DNA of 63,903 nt from Clostridium drakei (lineage in GTDB: Bacteria; Bacillota; Clostridia; Clostridiales; Clostridiaceae): positions 1,561-65,463 of the forward strand of contig NZ_JIBU02000012.1 in assembly GCF_000633595.2 (NCBI RefSeq). The letters run 5' to 3'. Positions 1 to 7,743 of this stretch are shown here, piece after piece (the first letter of the stretch is position 1; each line of letters opens with the position of its first letter). Position numbers and translations under genes: made by a program. Below the pieces are notes generated by a model, which made no database searches, was not told where the DNA came from, and saw nothing but the letters and a program-made list of their open reading frames with translations.

Positions 1-290
1 TATATCACTACATAAAAGTTAAAATTCAAACTAGTAACTTCAAGTGTACACATATAATTATATTATTATAGGTAATTTTAGTAAGACATAATCATATTTA
101 TAACACTTAAAATTAAGGCGTAGCCCGCCGTTTGTCTAATATGTTTAGTTTAAAAAGTATTTGATTTCTATTTTAAAAAAATGCCTTAAAATGACTTATT
201 ATTTTTTGCAGGCTGTGCCATAAGACATTATTAAAATAGCTGAAATATATATAAACTAGATAATAATTATCATGAAATGGAATAATTTCC
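1..290. other. Intergenic, no gene seen
   Basis: No supported ORF. An imperfect inverted repeat (190-199 with 220-229, one mismatch) could be the terminator of a gene left of the window, but it has no clear T-tract. A short GC-richer patch at about 116-136 stands out from the AT-rich surroundings and was not identified. Confidence 0.4.
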
Positions 291-344
291 TTGACAAATT
301 TTATGAATTGCTTTAATATTATTACGTGATCAAAATATTACGAA
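291..344 (+). promoter_or_regulatory. Promoter and likely operator of the MarR gene
   Basis: TTGACA (291-296) and TAATAT (314-319) are 17 nt apart, a near-consensus vegetative promoter. Just downstream are TTACG at 322-326 and TTACGAA at 338-344. The latter is the same half-site that forms a perfect palindrome in front of the next operon, which suggests autorepression by the MarR protein. Confidence 0.7.
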
Positions 345-362
345 ATAAGGAAAAAATACACC

Positions 363-800
363 ATGATAAATGATGAAGATGTTAAAATTGTTGATGCTGC
401 TATACATGAACTTATATATAAAATGATGAGCAGCAATTTTATGAACGAGTACTCAGATAAAACTAAAGGAATATCAATGGTTGATTTTAGGGTTTTAAGA
501 GTAGTAACAGAAAATCCAGGAAAACAGATAAAAGACTTATTAAATATATTAAAAATACCTAATAGTACATTGACAAGTGTTATAAATCGTCTTGAAAAGC
601 GCGGGATTTTGAAAAGAGTTATAAGTCCAGAAGATAGACGTTCTTTTAATCTTGAAATTACTGATTTAGGGAAAGATATTCAGGATGAACATATGAAATT
701 TGACTATGCTGTTGCTAGAAAATATTTAGAAGCAACAGAAAGTGAAGAAGAAAAAAATTTTCTTATTAAGTTTCTTAAAAAACTAGCAGGTTCTATATAA
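363..800 (+). CDS. MarR family transcriptional regulator
   Basis: A 145-residue winged-helix repressor of the usual MarR length. The recognition helix region (PNSTLTSVINRLEKRGIL, about residues 65-82) and the wing motif with SPEDRRS (about 88-94) are typical of the family; flanking helices would form the dimer. It stands alone behind a good promoter that carries half-sites TTACGAA. The same half-site occurs as a perfect palindrome before the oxidoreductase operon starting at 936, so it most likely represses both itself and that operon. The inducing ligand cannot be read from sequence. Family assignment is firm; the target is inferred from shared sites and adjacency. Confidence 0.88.
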   Translation: MINDEDVKIVDAAIHELIYKMMSSNFMNEYSDKTKGISMVDFRVLRVVTENPGKQIKDLLNILKIPNSTLTSVINRLEKRGILKRVISPEDRRSFNLEITDLGKDIQDEHMKFDYAVARKYLEATESEEEKNFLIKFLKKLAGSI

Positions 801-849
801 ATAAGAATAGAAGATTTGGTATGAATTCAAATATTTAATTTTAATATAT

Positions 850-895
850 TTGAATTTGTCCAAATTTTTTTAATAAAATATTACGAAGTTCGTAA
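850..895 (+). promoter_or_regulatory. Promoter with palindromic MarR-type operator
   Basis: A candidate -35 TTGAAT (850-855) and -10 TAAAAT (874-879) are 18 nt apart. Directly after the -10 lies the perfect 15-bp palindrome TTACGAAGTTCGTAA at 881-895, placed to block transcription of the operon at 936. Its half-site matches the one before the MarR gene. Confidence 0.65.
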
Positions 896-935
896 ATTAC
901 TATGTTCAAAAATTATTACAATCGGAGGTTTTGAA

Positions 936-1247
936 ATGAGAGTAAAAGTATATCGATTTGAATCAACATTAGAAAACAGTGAGCATTATGATTATTTTGA
1001 TGTTCCAGTAGTCTTTAAAGAAAAATGGACTGTAATGAATGTTCTTGATTATATACAGGAACATTGTGACAGCAGTCTTAGTTATTACAAACACAGTACT
1101 TGCGGCCATGGAATTTGTGGAAGATGCACACTTATGATTAATGGTAAGCCTGCTCTTGCATGTACACACATAGTAGAGGATAGTAAAGAAATTGTTCTTG
1201 AACCTTTAAAAGGAAAAAAATTAATAAAAGATTTAGTTACTAAATAG
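936..1247 (+). CDS. Stand-alone SdhB/FrdB-type [2Fe-2S] domain protein
   Basis: A 103-residue protein equivalent to the N-terminal plant-ferredoxin-like domain of succinate dehydrogenase/fumarate reductase iron-sulfur subunits. Four cysteines at C56, C61, C64 and C76 (CX4CX2CX11C) match [2Fe-2S] ligands. The C-terminal half of SdhB, which would bind [4Fe-4S] and [3Fe-4S] clusters, is absent, so it probably passes electrons to or from the flavoprotein two genes downstream. First gene of the operator-controlled operon, with RBS GGAGG about 8 nt before the ATG. No membrane anchor subunit is nearby, so a cytosolic complex is inferred. Physiological partner and substrate are unknown. Confidence 0.82.
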   Translation: MRVKVYRFESTLENSEHYDYFDVPVVFKEKWTVMNVLDYIQEHCDSSLSYYKHSTCGHGICGRCTLMINGKPALACTHIVEDSKEIVLEPLKGKKLIKDLVTK

Positions 1248-1341
1248 CTATTAATTCTTCTTTTTTAACTATTGAATTTTAGCAATATGCTCATATTAAG
1301 CGAAAGTTGAGTTAACTAAAAATAAAGTGGAGGGAAATAAA

Positions 1342-1803
1342 ATGAGTAATTTAAAAAGTAGTGAAAATCCTGAAGTGAGATATGCAAAGCTTATGGCTGA
1401 ACTATATTATTTTATGGCACATGAAATGGTTGAAAGAATGGGGAAAGATAGTGGAGGTGAAGCAATTTCATCTGCAATAAATAAATTTGGTGAAGCAAGG
1501 GTAAAGGCTATGAAGGCTGAAGCAAATGAAAGAGGATTGGATGAAGATGATATAACAACATATGCTGCTGTAAGGGATATGCCTTCAACAGGTTGGAAGT
1601 ATTCAAATAATAACCATTTAGAAATTACTTATTGTCCTATGGGGGATATATGGTCACAGTATGGAAAAGCTGGTATGGAGGTAGGGCATTTATATTGTGC
1701 TATAGACAATATTTTATTTGAAAGTTTTGGTATGAAGTTAGAAAGACCTTATTGTATTGCAAAGGGTGATAAAGTTTGCAAGTTTAATTTAGAAAAGTTA
1801 TAA
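1342..1803 (+). CDS. Small ATC-hydrolase-like protein (PF14196-like)
   Basis: A 153-residue soluble protein resembling the L-2-amino-thiazoline-4-carboxylic acid hydrolase family, judged by the overall pattern and the C-terminal part with an ERPYCIAKGDKVCKF signature. True ATC hydrolase opens a thiazoline ring during cysteine formation, but many relatives are uncharacterised, so the activity is not claimed here. The ATG at 1342 is preferred over the in-frame GTG at 1327, because GGAGGG at 1329-1334 overlaps that GTG and is well spaced for the ATG. It lies between the [2Fe-2S] protein and the flavoprotein in one operon, suggesting it acts on the same substrate or as a small subunit. A role as an anchor or substrate-binding subunit is equally possible. 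Confidence 0.65.
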   Translation: MSNLKSSENPEVRYAKLMAELYYFMAHEMVERMGKDSGGEAISSAINKFGEARVKAMKAEANERGLDEDDITTYAAVRDMPSTGWKYSNNNHLEITYCPMGDIWSQYGKAGMEVGHLYCAIDNILFESFGMKLERPYCIAKGDKVCKFNLEKL

Positions 1804-1822
1804 GAGTAAGGAGATAATTAAG

Positions 1823-3631
1823 ATGAAAATAGATAAGATAATTAATACGGATATATTAGTTGTTGGTGGCTCTGGAGCAGGATCAATGGCAGCTGTAACA
1901 GCTGCTGAAAAAGGAGCAAAAGTACTTCTTGCAGTAAAAGGAAAGCTTGGAAAAAGTGGTAATGCTATTATGGCAGGAGCAGGATTTTCTATGGATGGAG
2001 AAACTGCATATTACAAATATGGAGTCAGGGAAGCAGATCCTAAAAGTACAAAAGAAGACTTATTTAAACAAATTGTGAAACAGTCTTTTTACCTAAGTGA
2101 TCAAAACATGGTTGAGCAGTTTGTTAATGATTGTGGTGAATGCTGCTGGAAACTCAAACAGTGGATTGAAAAAGCAGGACATAAGGTTGTATTCTTTGGA
2201 GAAGAAGGATATATAACATCAGGAAAAGCTGTCGCAGATGGATGCCGATATGGAGTTTTTGAGGTAGGTAGCATTGATGTTATACAAGATTTTATAGTTG
2301 CAGATGTTTTAATGGAAGAGGGAAGAGCTGTAGGCGCAATTGGAATAGATATATATTCAGGAGAGATTATTGAAATTAGATCAAAGTCAGTTATTTTGGC
2401 AACTGGAGGATATCAACCCTATTCCTTTAAGTGTACTGTTTCTGATATGACTGGTGATGGCATGGCTATGGCATATCGTGCAGGAGCAAAGCTTGCAGAT
2501 ATGGAATTTTTATTATATATACCAGCAGTTGCCCTATCACCATCAGTATATAAAGGTTCAATTTATCCTTTCTTACATTCCAGTATGCTTATGCCAATTG
2601 TTAAAAATGGTAAAGGAGAATCAATTTTAGATAATATACCTGAAACTTTACTTAAAACGGCTAAGGAAAGTGAAATGGGAAAACTTATATTTACGTATTA
2701 TTATGGAGATCAAATTGCAAGAGGAAAAGGAACTCCAAATGGAGGAGTATATTTTGATTATTCTAATATACCTTTTGATATTTATGAAAAAGCATTAAAA
2801 AAATCTGAGTCATTAATGAGTATGTGGTATAGAAAAGGATTTTATCAAGGAAACAATCTGAATACTTTTGTTGAAAATATTAGAACTGGTATTCCATGGG
2901 AAGTAGGTATTGGCTGTGAATACAGCATGGGTGGCATTGAAGTAGATGAAAACATGTATACTGGAGTACCAGGACTTTATGCAGCTGGTGAAACTACAAG
3001 TGGTGTGTTTGGAGCTATGAGGGTTGCAGATGGACTCATTGAAATGCTGGTACAGGGGTATAGATCAGCATTGTCTGCTTGTGAATATATACAAAATGTA
3101 AATAATTCAATTATGAAAAATACAAATATTGATAGTATAATTAAAGACATACTTTTACCTCTTGAAAGAAAAGAAGGAATAAGCCCTATAAAAATACACA
3201 AAAATATAGAAAAAACAGCTGATGTTGGCTTTAATTTTAGAAGAAATGAAGAAGGACTTACAAAAGCTTTAGATGAAGTTTTGCAAATGCAAGAGTATGC
3301 TATTGAGGAAATAAGTACTAAAAGTAAAAATAGGGTTTATAACTATGAGTGGATAGAAGCAATACAGGTTAGAAACCTTTCAACTTGTGTAGAAGCAGGT
3401 GTAAGAGCTGCTCTTATGAGAAAAGAAAGTAGGGGTACCCACATACGTGATGATTATGAATTTGTAGATAATGATAACTGGCTTTTAAGAATTATGAGTT
3501 CAAAAGGTGAAGATGGAAAAATGAAAATGTCTACTAGAAAGCCTAAGGTTACAACAATGGAGCTTATAAAAGGTAAAAATAAGAATATTCCTGATTATAT
3601 GCTTTCAATTTTAAATAAAAAAATTGATTAA
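1823..3631 (+). CDS. Fumarate-reductase/SdhA-like FAD flavoprotein
   Basis: A 602-residue flavoprotein of the FAD-binding-2 (SdhA/FrdA/AprA/L-aspartate oxidase) superfamily. An N-terminal Rossmann motif VVGGSGAGSMAA (about residues 14-25) binds FAD. A second FAD segment with GLYAAGETTSGVFGAMR lies near residue 390, and a C-terminal SdhA-like helical region carries RKESRGTHIRDDYEFVDND near 535-555. Where SdhA has HGANRLGGNSL this protein has GVFGAMRVADGLIE, so the substrate may not be succinate or fumarate. No signal peptide or transmembrane segment is seen. It is the last gene of the MarR-linked operon and presumably pairs with the lone [2Fe-2S] protein. The class is firm; the substrate is unknown. 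Confidence 0.82.
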   Translation: MKIDKIINTDILVVGGSGAGSMAAVTAAEKGAKVLLAVKGKLGKSGNAIMAGAGFSMDGETAYYKYGVREADPKSTKEDLFKQIVKQSFYLSDQNMVEQFVNDCGECCWKLKQWIEKAGHKVVFFGEEGYITSGKAVADGCRYGVFEVGSIDVIQDFIVADVLMEEGRAVGAIGIDIYSGEIIEIRSKSVILATGGYQPYSFKCTVSDMTGDGMAMAYRAGAKLADMEFLLYIPAVALSPSVYKGSIYPFLHSSMLMPIVKNGKGESILDNIPETLLKTAKESEMGKLIFTYYYGDQIARGKGTPNGGVYFDYSNIPFDIYEKALKKSESLMSMWYRKGFYQGNNLNTFVENIRTGIPWEVGIGCEYSMGGIEVDENMYTGVPGLYAAGETTSGVFGAMRVADGLIEMLVQGYRSALSACEYIQNVNNSIMKNTNIDSIIKDILLPLERKEGISPIKIHKNIEKTADVGFNFRRNEEGLTKALDEVLQMQEYAIEEISTKSKNRVYNYEWIEAIQVRNLSTCVEAGVRAALMRKESRGTHIRDDYEFVDNDNWLLRIMSSKGEDGKMKMSTRKPKVTTMELIKGKNKNIPDYMLSILNKKID

Positions 3632-3640
3632 TAGAACAAA

Positions 3641-3685
3641 AAATTACCACAAAATAGGAATTGATTTTCTTCTTTGTGGTAATTT
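3641..3685. terminator. Terminator, possibly bidirectional
   Basis: A perfect 13-bp stem (AAATTACCACAAA at 3641-3653 with its complement at 3673-3685) and a 19-nt loop lie between the flavoprotein gene and the convergent ABM gene. A/T-rich flanks on both sides would let it serve both. Confidence 0.7.
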
Positions 3686-3727
3686 AAATTAATTATGTAT
3701 TAAAGTTATTATTTGAAACATGAATTA

Positions 3728-4012
3728 TTATACTTCTGTATATTTATTTAGCTCACTTTTACCTATACGAAGATCGCCAAATTGAGGAACTATTCTTTTA
3801 AAGTGTTCAGTATTATTATGATTTTTAATTGCTTCTTCATCTCTCCAGTCTTCTACGAAGGTAAGTATTAAAGGATTATTTATATCTTCAAATAGATGAT
3901 AAGCTATGCAGCCATCTTCTTTTCTAGTTTTTTCTATTAATTCTTTTGTTATTTTTAAGAACTCATCTCTTTTTCCGTCCTTTAATGTGTTTTTAGATAT
4001 TATTCTTATCAT
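3728..4012 (-). CDS. Antibiotic biosynthesis monooxygenase (ABM) domain protein
   Basis: A 94-residue single-domain ferredoxin-like dimeric alpha/beta protein of the ABM/YgiN type. Recognisable features are the N-terminal strand RIISKNTLKDGKRDEFL, the DGCIAYHLFED segment, and W and H residues in EDWRDEEAIKNHNNTEHF. Family members include quinol monooxygenases, but many are of unknown substrate. The start is preceded by AGAGATGG on the minus strand. It is transcribed away from the YeiL-type regulator with 112 nt between, so it may or may not be in the same transcript. The fold is clear, the reaction is not. Confidence 0.75.
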   Translation of the reverse strand: MIRIISKNTLKDGKRDEFLKITKELIEKTRKEDGCIAYHLFEDINNPLILTFVEDWRDEEAIKNHNNTEHFKRIVPQFGDLRIGKSELNKYTEV

Positions 4013-4124
4013 AATTTGTCACCATCTCTTTCAATAAAATTTAATTTAATGATACTATATATTTTGTTAATTTTAAACTTAATTTTAAAATTAACAATCA
4101 ATGCACAAATGAGAAGAATATAAA

Positions 4125-4784
4125 TTAGTTTTTTGATATTTTATTAAGTAATTTCATATTTACTATTTTATATCCATTTGTTGTTTTCTTGAGTATGTCT
4201 GATTTGCAAAAATCAGCAATAACATATAATAAATGACGATAACTTACTCCTAAATATTCACACACTTCAGAATGTTTTTCAACATATAATCCATTATTAT
4301 TTGTTAGTAGAATGAAAGAAGCTAATCTGTTTTTTAGAGGATATGCTTGATTTTGCGTATAATTTGTTGTATTTTCAATAGCTTTTTTACTAAGAAAATA
4401 ACAAAGATACTTTAAGAAAACTTTATCATCTAAAAGTAATTTGCTGCACTTTGATATATCAAAGCAAAAGCAAATACATTTGCATAAAGCTTGCACTCCA
4501 TTGGTGCATTGTTGAGCTTTGATTAATTCCATTTCACCAATAAAACAGGGTGCTTTTAAAAAATTTATAAGAGATACTTTACCATTTCTATGAGTTAGAT
4601 AAAGTTTAGCATTTCCTTTTACCATATAAAATAAATAAGAGGGTAAACAACCTTCTTTGCAAATGAAATCTCCATCATCAAATTCTACTAAGCTTAAAAA
4701 AGGAAGTATATTTAAAGAAAAATACTGTTGTATAGGATATTTTTTAAGATATGATACTAACAAGTTTTTATTATAATATTTCAT
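4125..4784 (-). CDS. Crp/Fnr family regulator, YeiL type
   Basis: A 219-residue regulator, the same length as E. coli YeiL. Residues about 15-115 form a cyclic-nucleotide-binding-like beta roll and about 150-215 a winged helix (SEVCEYLGVSYRHLLYVIADF). It is notably cysteine-rich: C42, C46, C80 and a cluster C93, C101, C103, C105, C107, C113, which could bind metal or an Fe-S cluster or sense redox state; that part is inference. RBS GGAGG sits 9 nt before the ATG on the minus strand. It is divergent from the methyltransferase gene at 4891. Its targets are unknown. Confidence 0.8.
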   Translation of the reverse strand: MKYYNKNLLVSYLKKYPIQQYFSLNILPFLSLVEFDDGDFICKEGCLPSYLFYMVKGNAKLYLTHRNGKVSLINFLKAPCFIGEMELIKAQQCTNGVQALCKCICFCFDISKCSKLLLDDKVFLKYLCYFLSKKAIENTTNYTQNQAYPLKNRLASFILLTNNNGLYVEKHSEVCEYLGVSYRHLLYVIADFCKSDILKKTTNGYKIVNMKLLNKISKN

Positions 4785-4890
4785 TTGTTTATACCTCCAT
4801 AAAAAACAGTATGATATTTCTCATATTATTGTATCGAAATTGATGGTATACTTCAATTAATTTTCTAGAAGAATTAGGAGGAATAATGAA

Positions 4891-5520
4891 ATGAAACAAG
4901 AATTATATTGGAATAATGTTGCGTATAAAAAAGAATTTACAACACCATTTCATTTTGAAGCTTTTGAAAAAGTAGTCGGAAAGGATGCCTTCATTTTAGA
5001 TGTTGGTTGTGGTTATGGTAGAACATTACAACAATTATATAAGCATGGATATGGTAATTTAGTAGGTATTGATTTTTCTGAAAAAATGATTGAACGTGGA
5101 AAAAATCAATATCCATATTTAGATTTAAGGGTTAAAAATAGAAAAGAAATTGAATTTGAGAATAACAGTTGTGATGCTGTTATATTATTTGCAGTTTTAA
5201 CTTGTATTATTGATGATAAAGAACAATTGGATTTGATAAAAGAAATAAAGAGAGTTTTAAAGCCAAATGGGGTTATTTATATAAATGATTTTTTACTTAA
5301 TTCAGATGAACGTAATTTGAAAAGATATAAAGAATTTGAAAACAAGTACCGAAAATATGGAGTATTTGAATTGTCAGAAGGAGCTGTTGTTAGGCATCAT
5401 AATATTAAATGGATTAAAGAATTATGTGATTTTTTTGAGTATATAGCTTTAGAACAAGTTACATATACAACTATGAATGGAAATAGATCTAATGGATTTT
5501 ATTTTTTAGGACGAAAATAG
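4891..5520 (+). CDS. Class I SAM-dependent methyltransferase
   Basis: A 209-residue Rossmann-fold methyltransferase. Motif I is DVGCGYGRTLQQL (about residues 36-48) and the acidic end of strand beta-2 is GIDFSEKMIERG. A motif IV-like region lies around FAVLTCIIDD (about 108-117), followed by LKPNGVIYINDF. The ATG at 4891 follows AGGAGG at 4876-4881; an ATG at 4886 runs into a stop after one codon and was discarded. The substrate is not evident. Context (divergent Crp/Fnr, convergent Lrp) gives no pathway. Confidence 0.82.
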   Translation: MKQELYWNNVAYKKEFTTPFHFEAFEKVVGKDAFILDVGCGYGRTLQQLYKHGYGNLVGIDFSEKMIERGKNQYPYLDLRVKNRKEIEFENNSCDAVILFAVLTCIIDDKEQLDLIKEIKRVLKPNGVIYINDFLLNSDERNLKRYKEFENKYRKYGVFELSEGAVVRHHNIKWIKELCDFFEYIALEQVTYTTMNGNRSNGFYFLGRK

Positions 5521-5533
5521 TAATTTTGAAAAG

Positions 5534-5947
5534 TTATTTTATTCTATCAATAGATATATTAAGACGATAATTTCCAAAGTCTAAAATTTTATTTAACAAG
5601 CACATAAGATTTTCTTCATTAGTTACATTTGCCTTTAGTAAATAACAGCCATCTCCACTAATTCTGTGACATTCAACTATTACTTTATTACTTTTAACAA
5701 ATTGTATAAAAGCAGGATGGTTAGAGGTTTTCATAAAAACAGTTATATATGCAGTTAGACTTTTACCAGGCTTGGAGTTATTTGAAATTATAGTATACTT
5801 TTCAATAACTCCACTTTGTTCCATTTTCTTAATTCTATTTGCTACTGCTTGGCCTGTTAAATGAACTAATTCTCCAATTTCACGCCATTGAAGCCTAGAG
5901 TTTTCCTTTAATAAGTTTAAAATTTTTATATCTGTTTGATCAAGCAT
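5534..5947 (-). CDS. Lrp/AsnC family transcriptional regulator
   Basis: A 137-residue protein with an N-terminal HTH (LDQTDIKILNLLKENSRLQWREIGE) and a C-terminal RAM ligand-binding domain (CHRISGDGCYLLKANV). The ATG at 5947 follows AAGGAAG on the minus strand; a longer in-frame reading to 6019 has no good RBS and adds non-family sequence. The gene is divergent from the metallo-hydrolase at 6054 and may regulate it, as Lrp-type regulators often control the adjacent gene. The effector, usually an amino acid, cannot be deduced. Confidence 0.88.
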   Translation of the reverse strand: MLDQTDIKILNLLKENSRLQWREIGELVHLTGQAVANRIKKMEQSGVIEKYTIISNNSKPGKSLTAYITVFMKTSNHPAFIQFVKSNKVIVECHRISGDGCYLLKANVTNEENLMCLLNKILDFGNYRLNISIDRIK

Positions 5948-6053
5948 AATTATAAACTTCCTTTCATGGTGTAACTGAAAACATACAACTACTTTCTCCG
6001 AGTAAAAGCAATATGACATATAATTAATATATCATATAAAAGGAGGAAAAACT

Positions 6054-6809
6054 ATGAAAATTCAGCTTATACGTCATGCAACCATAAAGTTAACTATAAA
6101 TAATAAGGTGATTTTAGTTGACCCGGTGCTTAGTAAAAAAGGAACAATGGATTGTATTCCTAATGTTTCAAATAAAAATAAAAACCCTTTGATAGAATTA
6201 CCAATTAGTATTAATGATATTGTAGAGATTGATGCAGTTCTTTTAACTCATATGCATAATGATCATTTTGATGAAACTGCAGCAAGGTTAATATCTAAAG
6301 ACATACCTATATTTTGTCAAGCCGAAGATGAGATGAAGGTGAAAGAAAAAGGATTTCGATGTGTTAATGCAATTAAAAAAGTATGTTCTTGGAATAATAT
6401 AACTTTTAACAGAGTAGGTGGACAACATGGTAAAGGTGAAACTGCAAAAGAAATGGGAACAGTTTCAGGATATGTTATTAAGAATAAAAATGAACCTTCT
6501 TTATATATAACAGGTGATTCAGTATGGTGTTCAGAGGTAGAACAAGCATTGGAAGCTTATGTACCTGAAATAATTATTAGTTTTGCAGGGGCTGCACAGC
6601 TGACAGAGGGAGGTATTCCTATTACTATGGACAAAGAAGATATATTTAATATTTGTAATAAGGCACCAAATTCCAAAGTAATTGTTGTTCATATGGAAGC
6701 TTGGAATCACTGCATGCTTACGAGAAAAAAACTAAGAAACTTTTTAAAGGATAAATTACTTTTAACACAGGTGAACATTCCAGAAAATGGAGATTGTATA
6801 GAGTATTAA
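6054..6809 (+). CDS. MBL-fold metallo-hydrolase, UlaG-like
   Basis: A 251-residue metallo-beta-lactamase-fold protein. The metal site THMHNDHFD (about residues 65-73) has the HxHxDH signature; a downstream aspartate is in YITGDSVW (about 148-155) and a histidine in VVHMEAWNHC (about 221-230). The N-terminal IRHATIKLTINNKVILVDP pattern resembles the UlaG / lactonase-like group. RBS AGGAGG lies just before the ATG. It is cytosolic and divergent from the Lrp gene, 106 nt apart. The substrate is unknown. Confidence 0.82.
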   Translation: MKIQLIRHATIKLTINNKVILVDPVLSKKGTMDCIPNVSNKNKNPLIELPISINDIVEIDAVLLTHMHNDHFDETAARLISKDIPIFCQAEDEMKVKEKGFRCVNAIKKVCSWNNITFNRVGGQHGKGETAKEMGTVSGYVIKNKNEPSLYITGDSVWCSEVEQALEAYVPEIIISFAGAAQLTEGGIPITMDKEDIFNICNKAPNSKVIVVHMEAWNHCMLTRKKLRNFLKDKLLLTQVNIPENGDCIEY

Positions 6810-6837
6810 TTTGTTGTGAAAAGTTTTAAATTAAATG

Positions 6838-6874
6838 TACAGGTAGTAAATTTAAAAATTATTTACAGCCTGTA
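6838..6874 (+). terminator. Probable terminator after the MBL hydrolase gene
   Basis: A 14-bp stem (6838-6851 with 6861-6874) with one mismatch and one G-U pair is followed by a weak T-rich run. Confidence 0.5.
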
Positions 6875-6989
6875 TATAATTTTATGTAGAAAGATATTAT
6901 TATATTTTTGGGAGGTAACTAAATTGTTTTGACATAGAACTTATTTTTTCTGTGAATGCAATTCCTTCTTTTGCCGTGTCAACCTGTAA

Positions 6990-7018
6990 TTGTTTTTTAT
7001 TATAAATTGTGATATAAT
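6990..7018 (+). promoter_or_regulatory. Promoter of the TetR/EFR1/QueG-like cluster
   Basis: TTGTTT (6990-6995) and TATAAT (7013-7018) are separated by 17 nt. They lie 44 nt before the TetR start codon. Confidence 0.55.
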
Positions 7019-7061
7019 TTTTTTAAGATGACTGGTCAAAATAAATAATAGGAGGAATTGC

Positions 7062-7724
7062 ATGCCTAAAGTTGGAATGGAGCCTATAAGAAAAAGTCAA
7101 ATAATTAATTCAACATTAGAGTGTATTTGTATGGTAGGAATAGAAAAGATGTCATTAGACATGGTGGCAAAAGAGGCTGATTGCTCAAAGGGTGTTATCA
7201 GCTACTATTTTAAAAGCAAGGACAATCTTATTCTTGAAGCTTTTAAATCATTTTTAAGTTACTATAATACAAAGATAAATAGTGAGGTTAGAGAGAATAT
7301 GAAACCTTTTGAGATTCTTCAAATAGTTCAAAAGAATGCTCTGCCGGAGTACTACAATATTGATAAGGAAGCTGAACTTAAAATAAATGTGTCTGAAATT
7401 CGTGGAGTAGAAGCAATGAATATACCTCCAGCTAAAAAAGCTAAATTGTTTGTAAGCTTCTTTTCAAGAGCAATGCTAGATACAAATTTACAATCAGTTT
7501 TGCAAGAGGTATATAAAGATGATTATAAGGGTATTTTATCAATTATTTCTTATGGAAATGAGATTGGTATTTTTAAAGAAACAGATGCAAGCAAATCTGC
7601 TTATGCAGTAATGGCATTGTACATAGGAATAAGTATGCTTAGGGTAGTTGGTTTTAAACCAGAGGAAATTAATGATGATATTGATGTATTTTGGAGTGTT
7701 GTAAATAGTATGTTTGGTAAATAA
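7062..7724 (+). CDS. TetR/AcrR family transcriptional regulator
   Basis: A 220-residue regulator with an N-terminal TetR HTH (residues about 10-55, MVAKEADCSKGVISYYFKSK) of the BetI-like flavour and an alpha-helical ligand domain. ATG after AGGAGG. It is followed by the ferredoxin gene at 7744, 19 nt after its stop, so the two are probably co-transcribed and it likely controls the iron-sulfur genes. The ligand is unknown. Confidence 0.87.
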   Translation: MPKVGMEPIRKSQIINSTLECICMVGIEKMSLDMVAKEADCSKGVISYYFKSKDNLILEAFKSFLSYYNTKINSEVRENMKPFEILQIVQKNALPEYYNIDKEAELKINVSEIRGVEAMNIPPAKKAKLFVSFFSRAMLDTNLQSVLQEVYKDDYKGILSIISYGNEIGIFKETDASKSAYAVMALYIGISMLRVVGFKPEEINDDIDVFWSVVNSMFGK

Positions 7725-7743
7725 TAAAGGAGGATTATTATTT

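Noticed and set aside
936-1247. Xanthine-dehydrogenase-type [2Fe-2S] subunit
   Set aside because: There is a single set of four cysteines in SdhB-type spacing (CX4CX2CX11C); the second helical cluster domain of CoxS-type subunits is absent.
1327-1341. GTG start for the ATC-hydrolase-like gene
   Set aside because: The GTG overlaps the GGAGGG that serves ATG 1342; the extra residues are not family-like.
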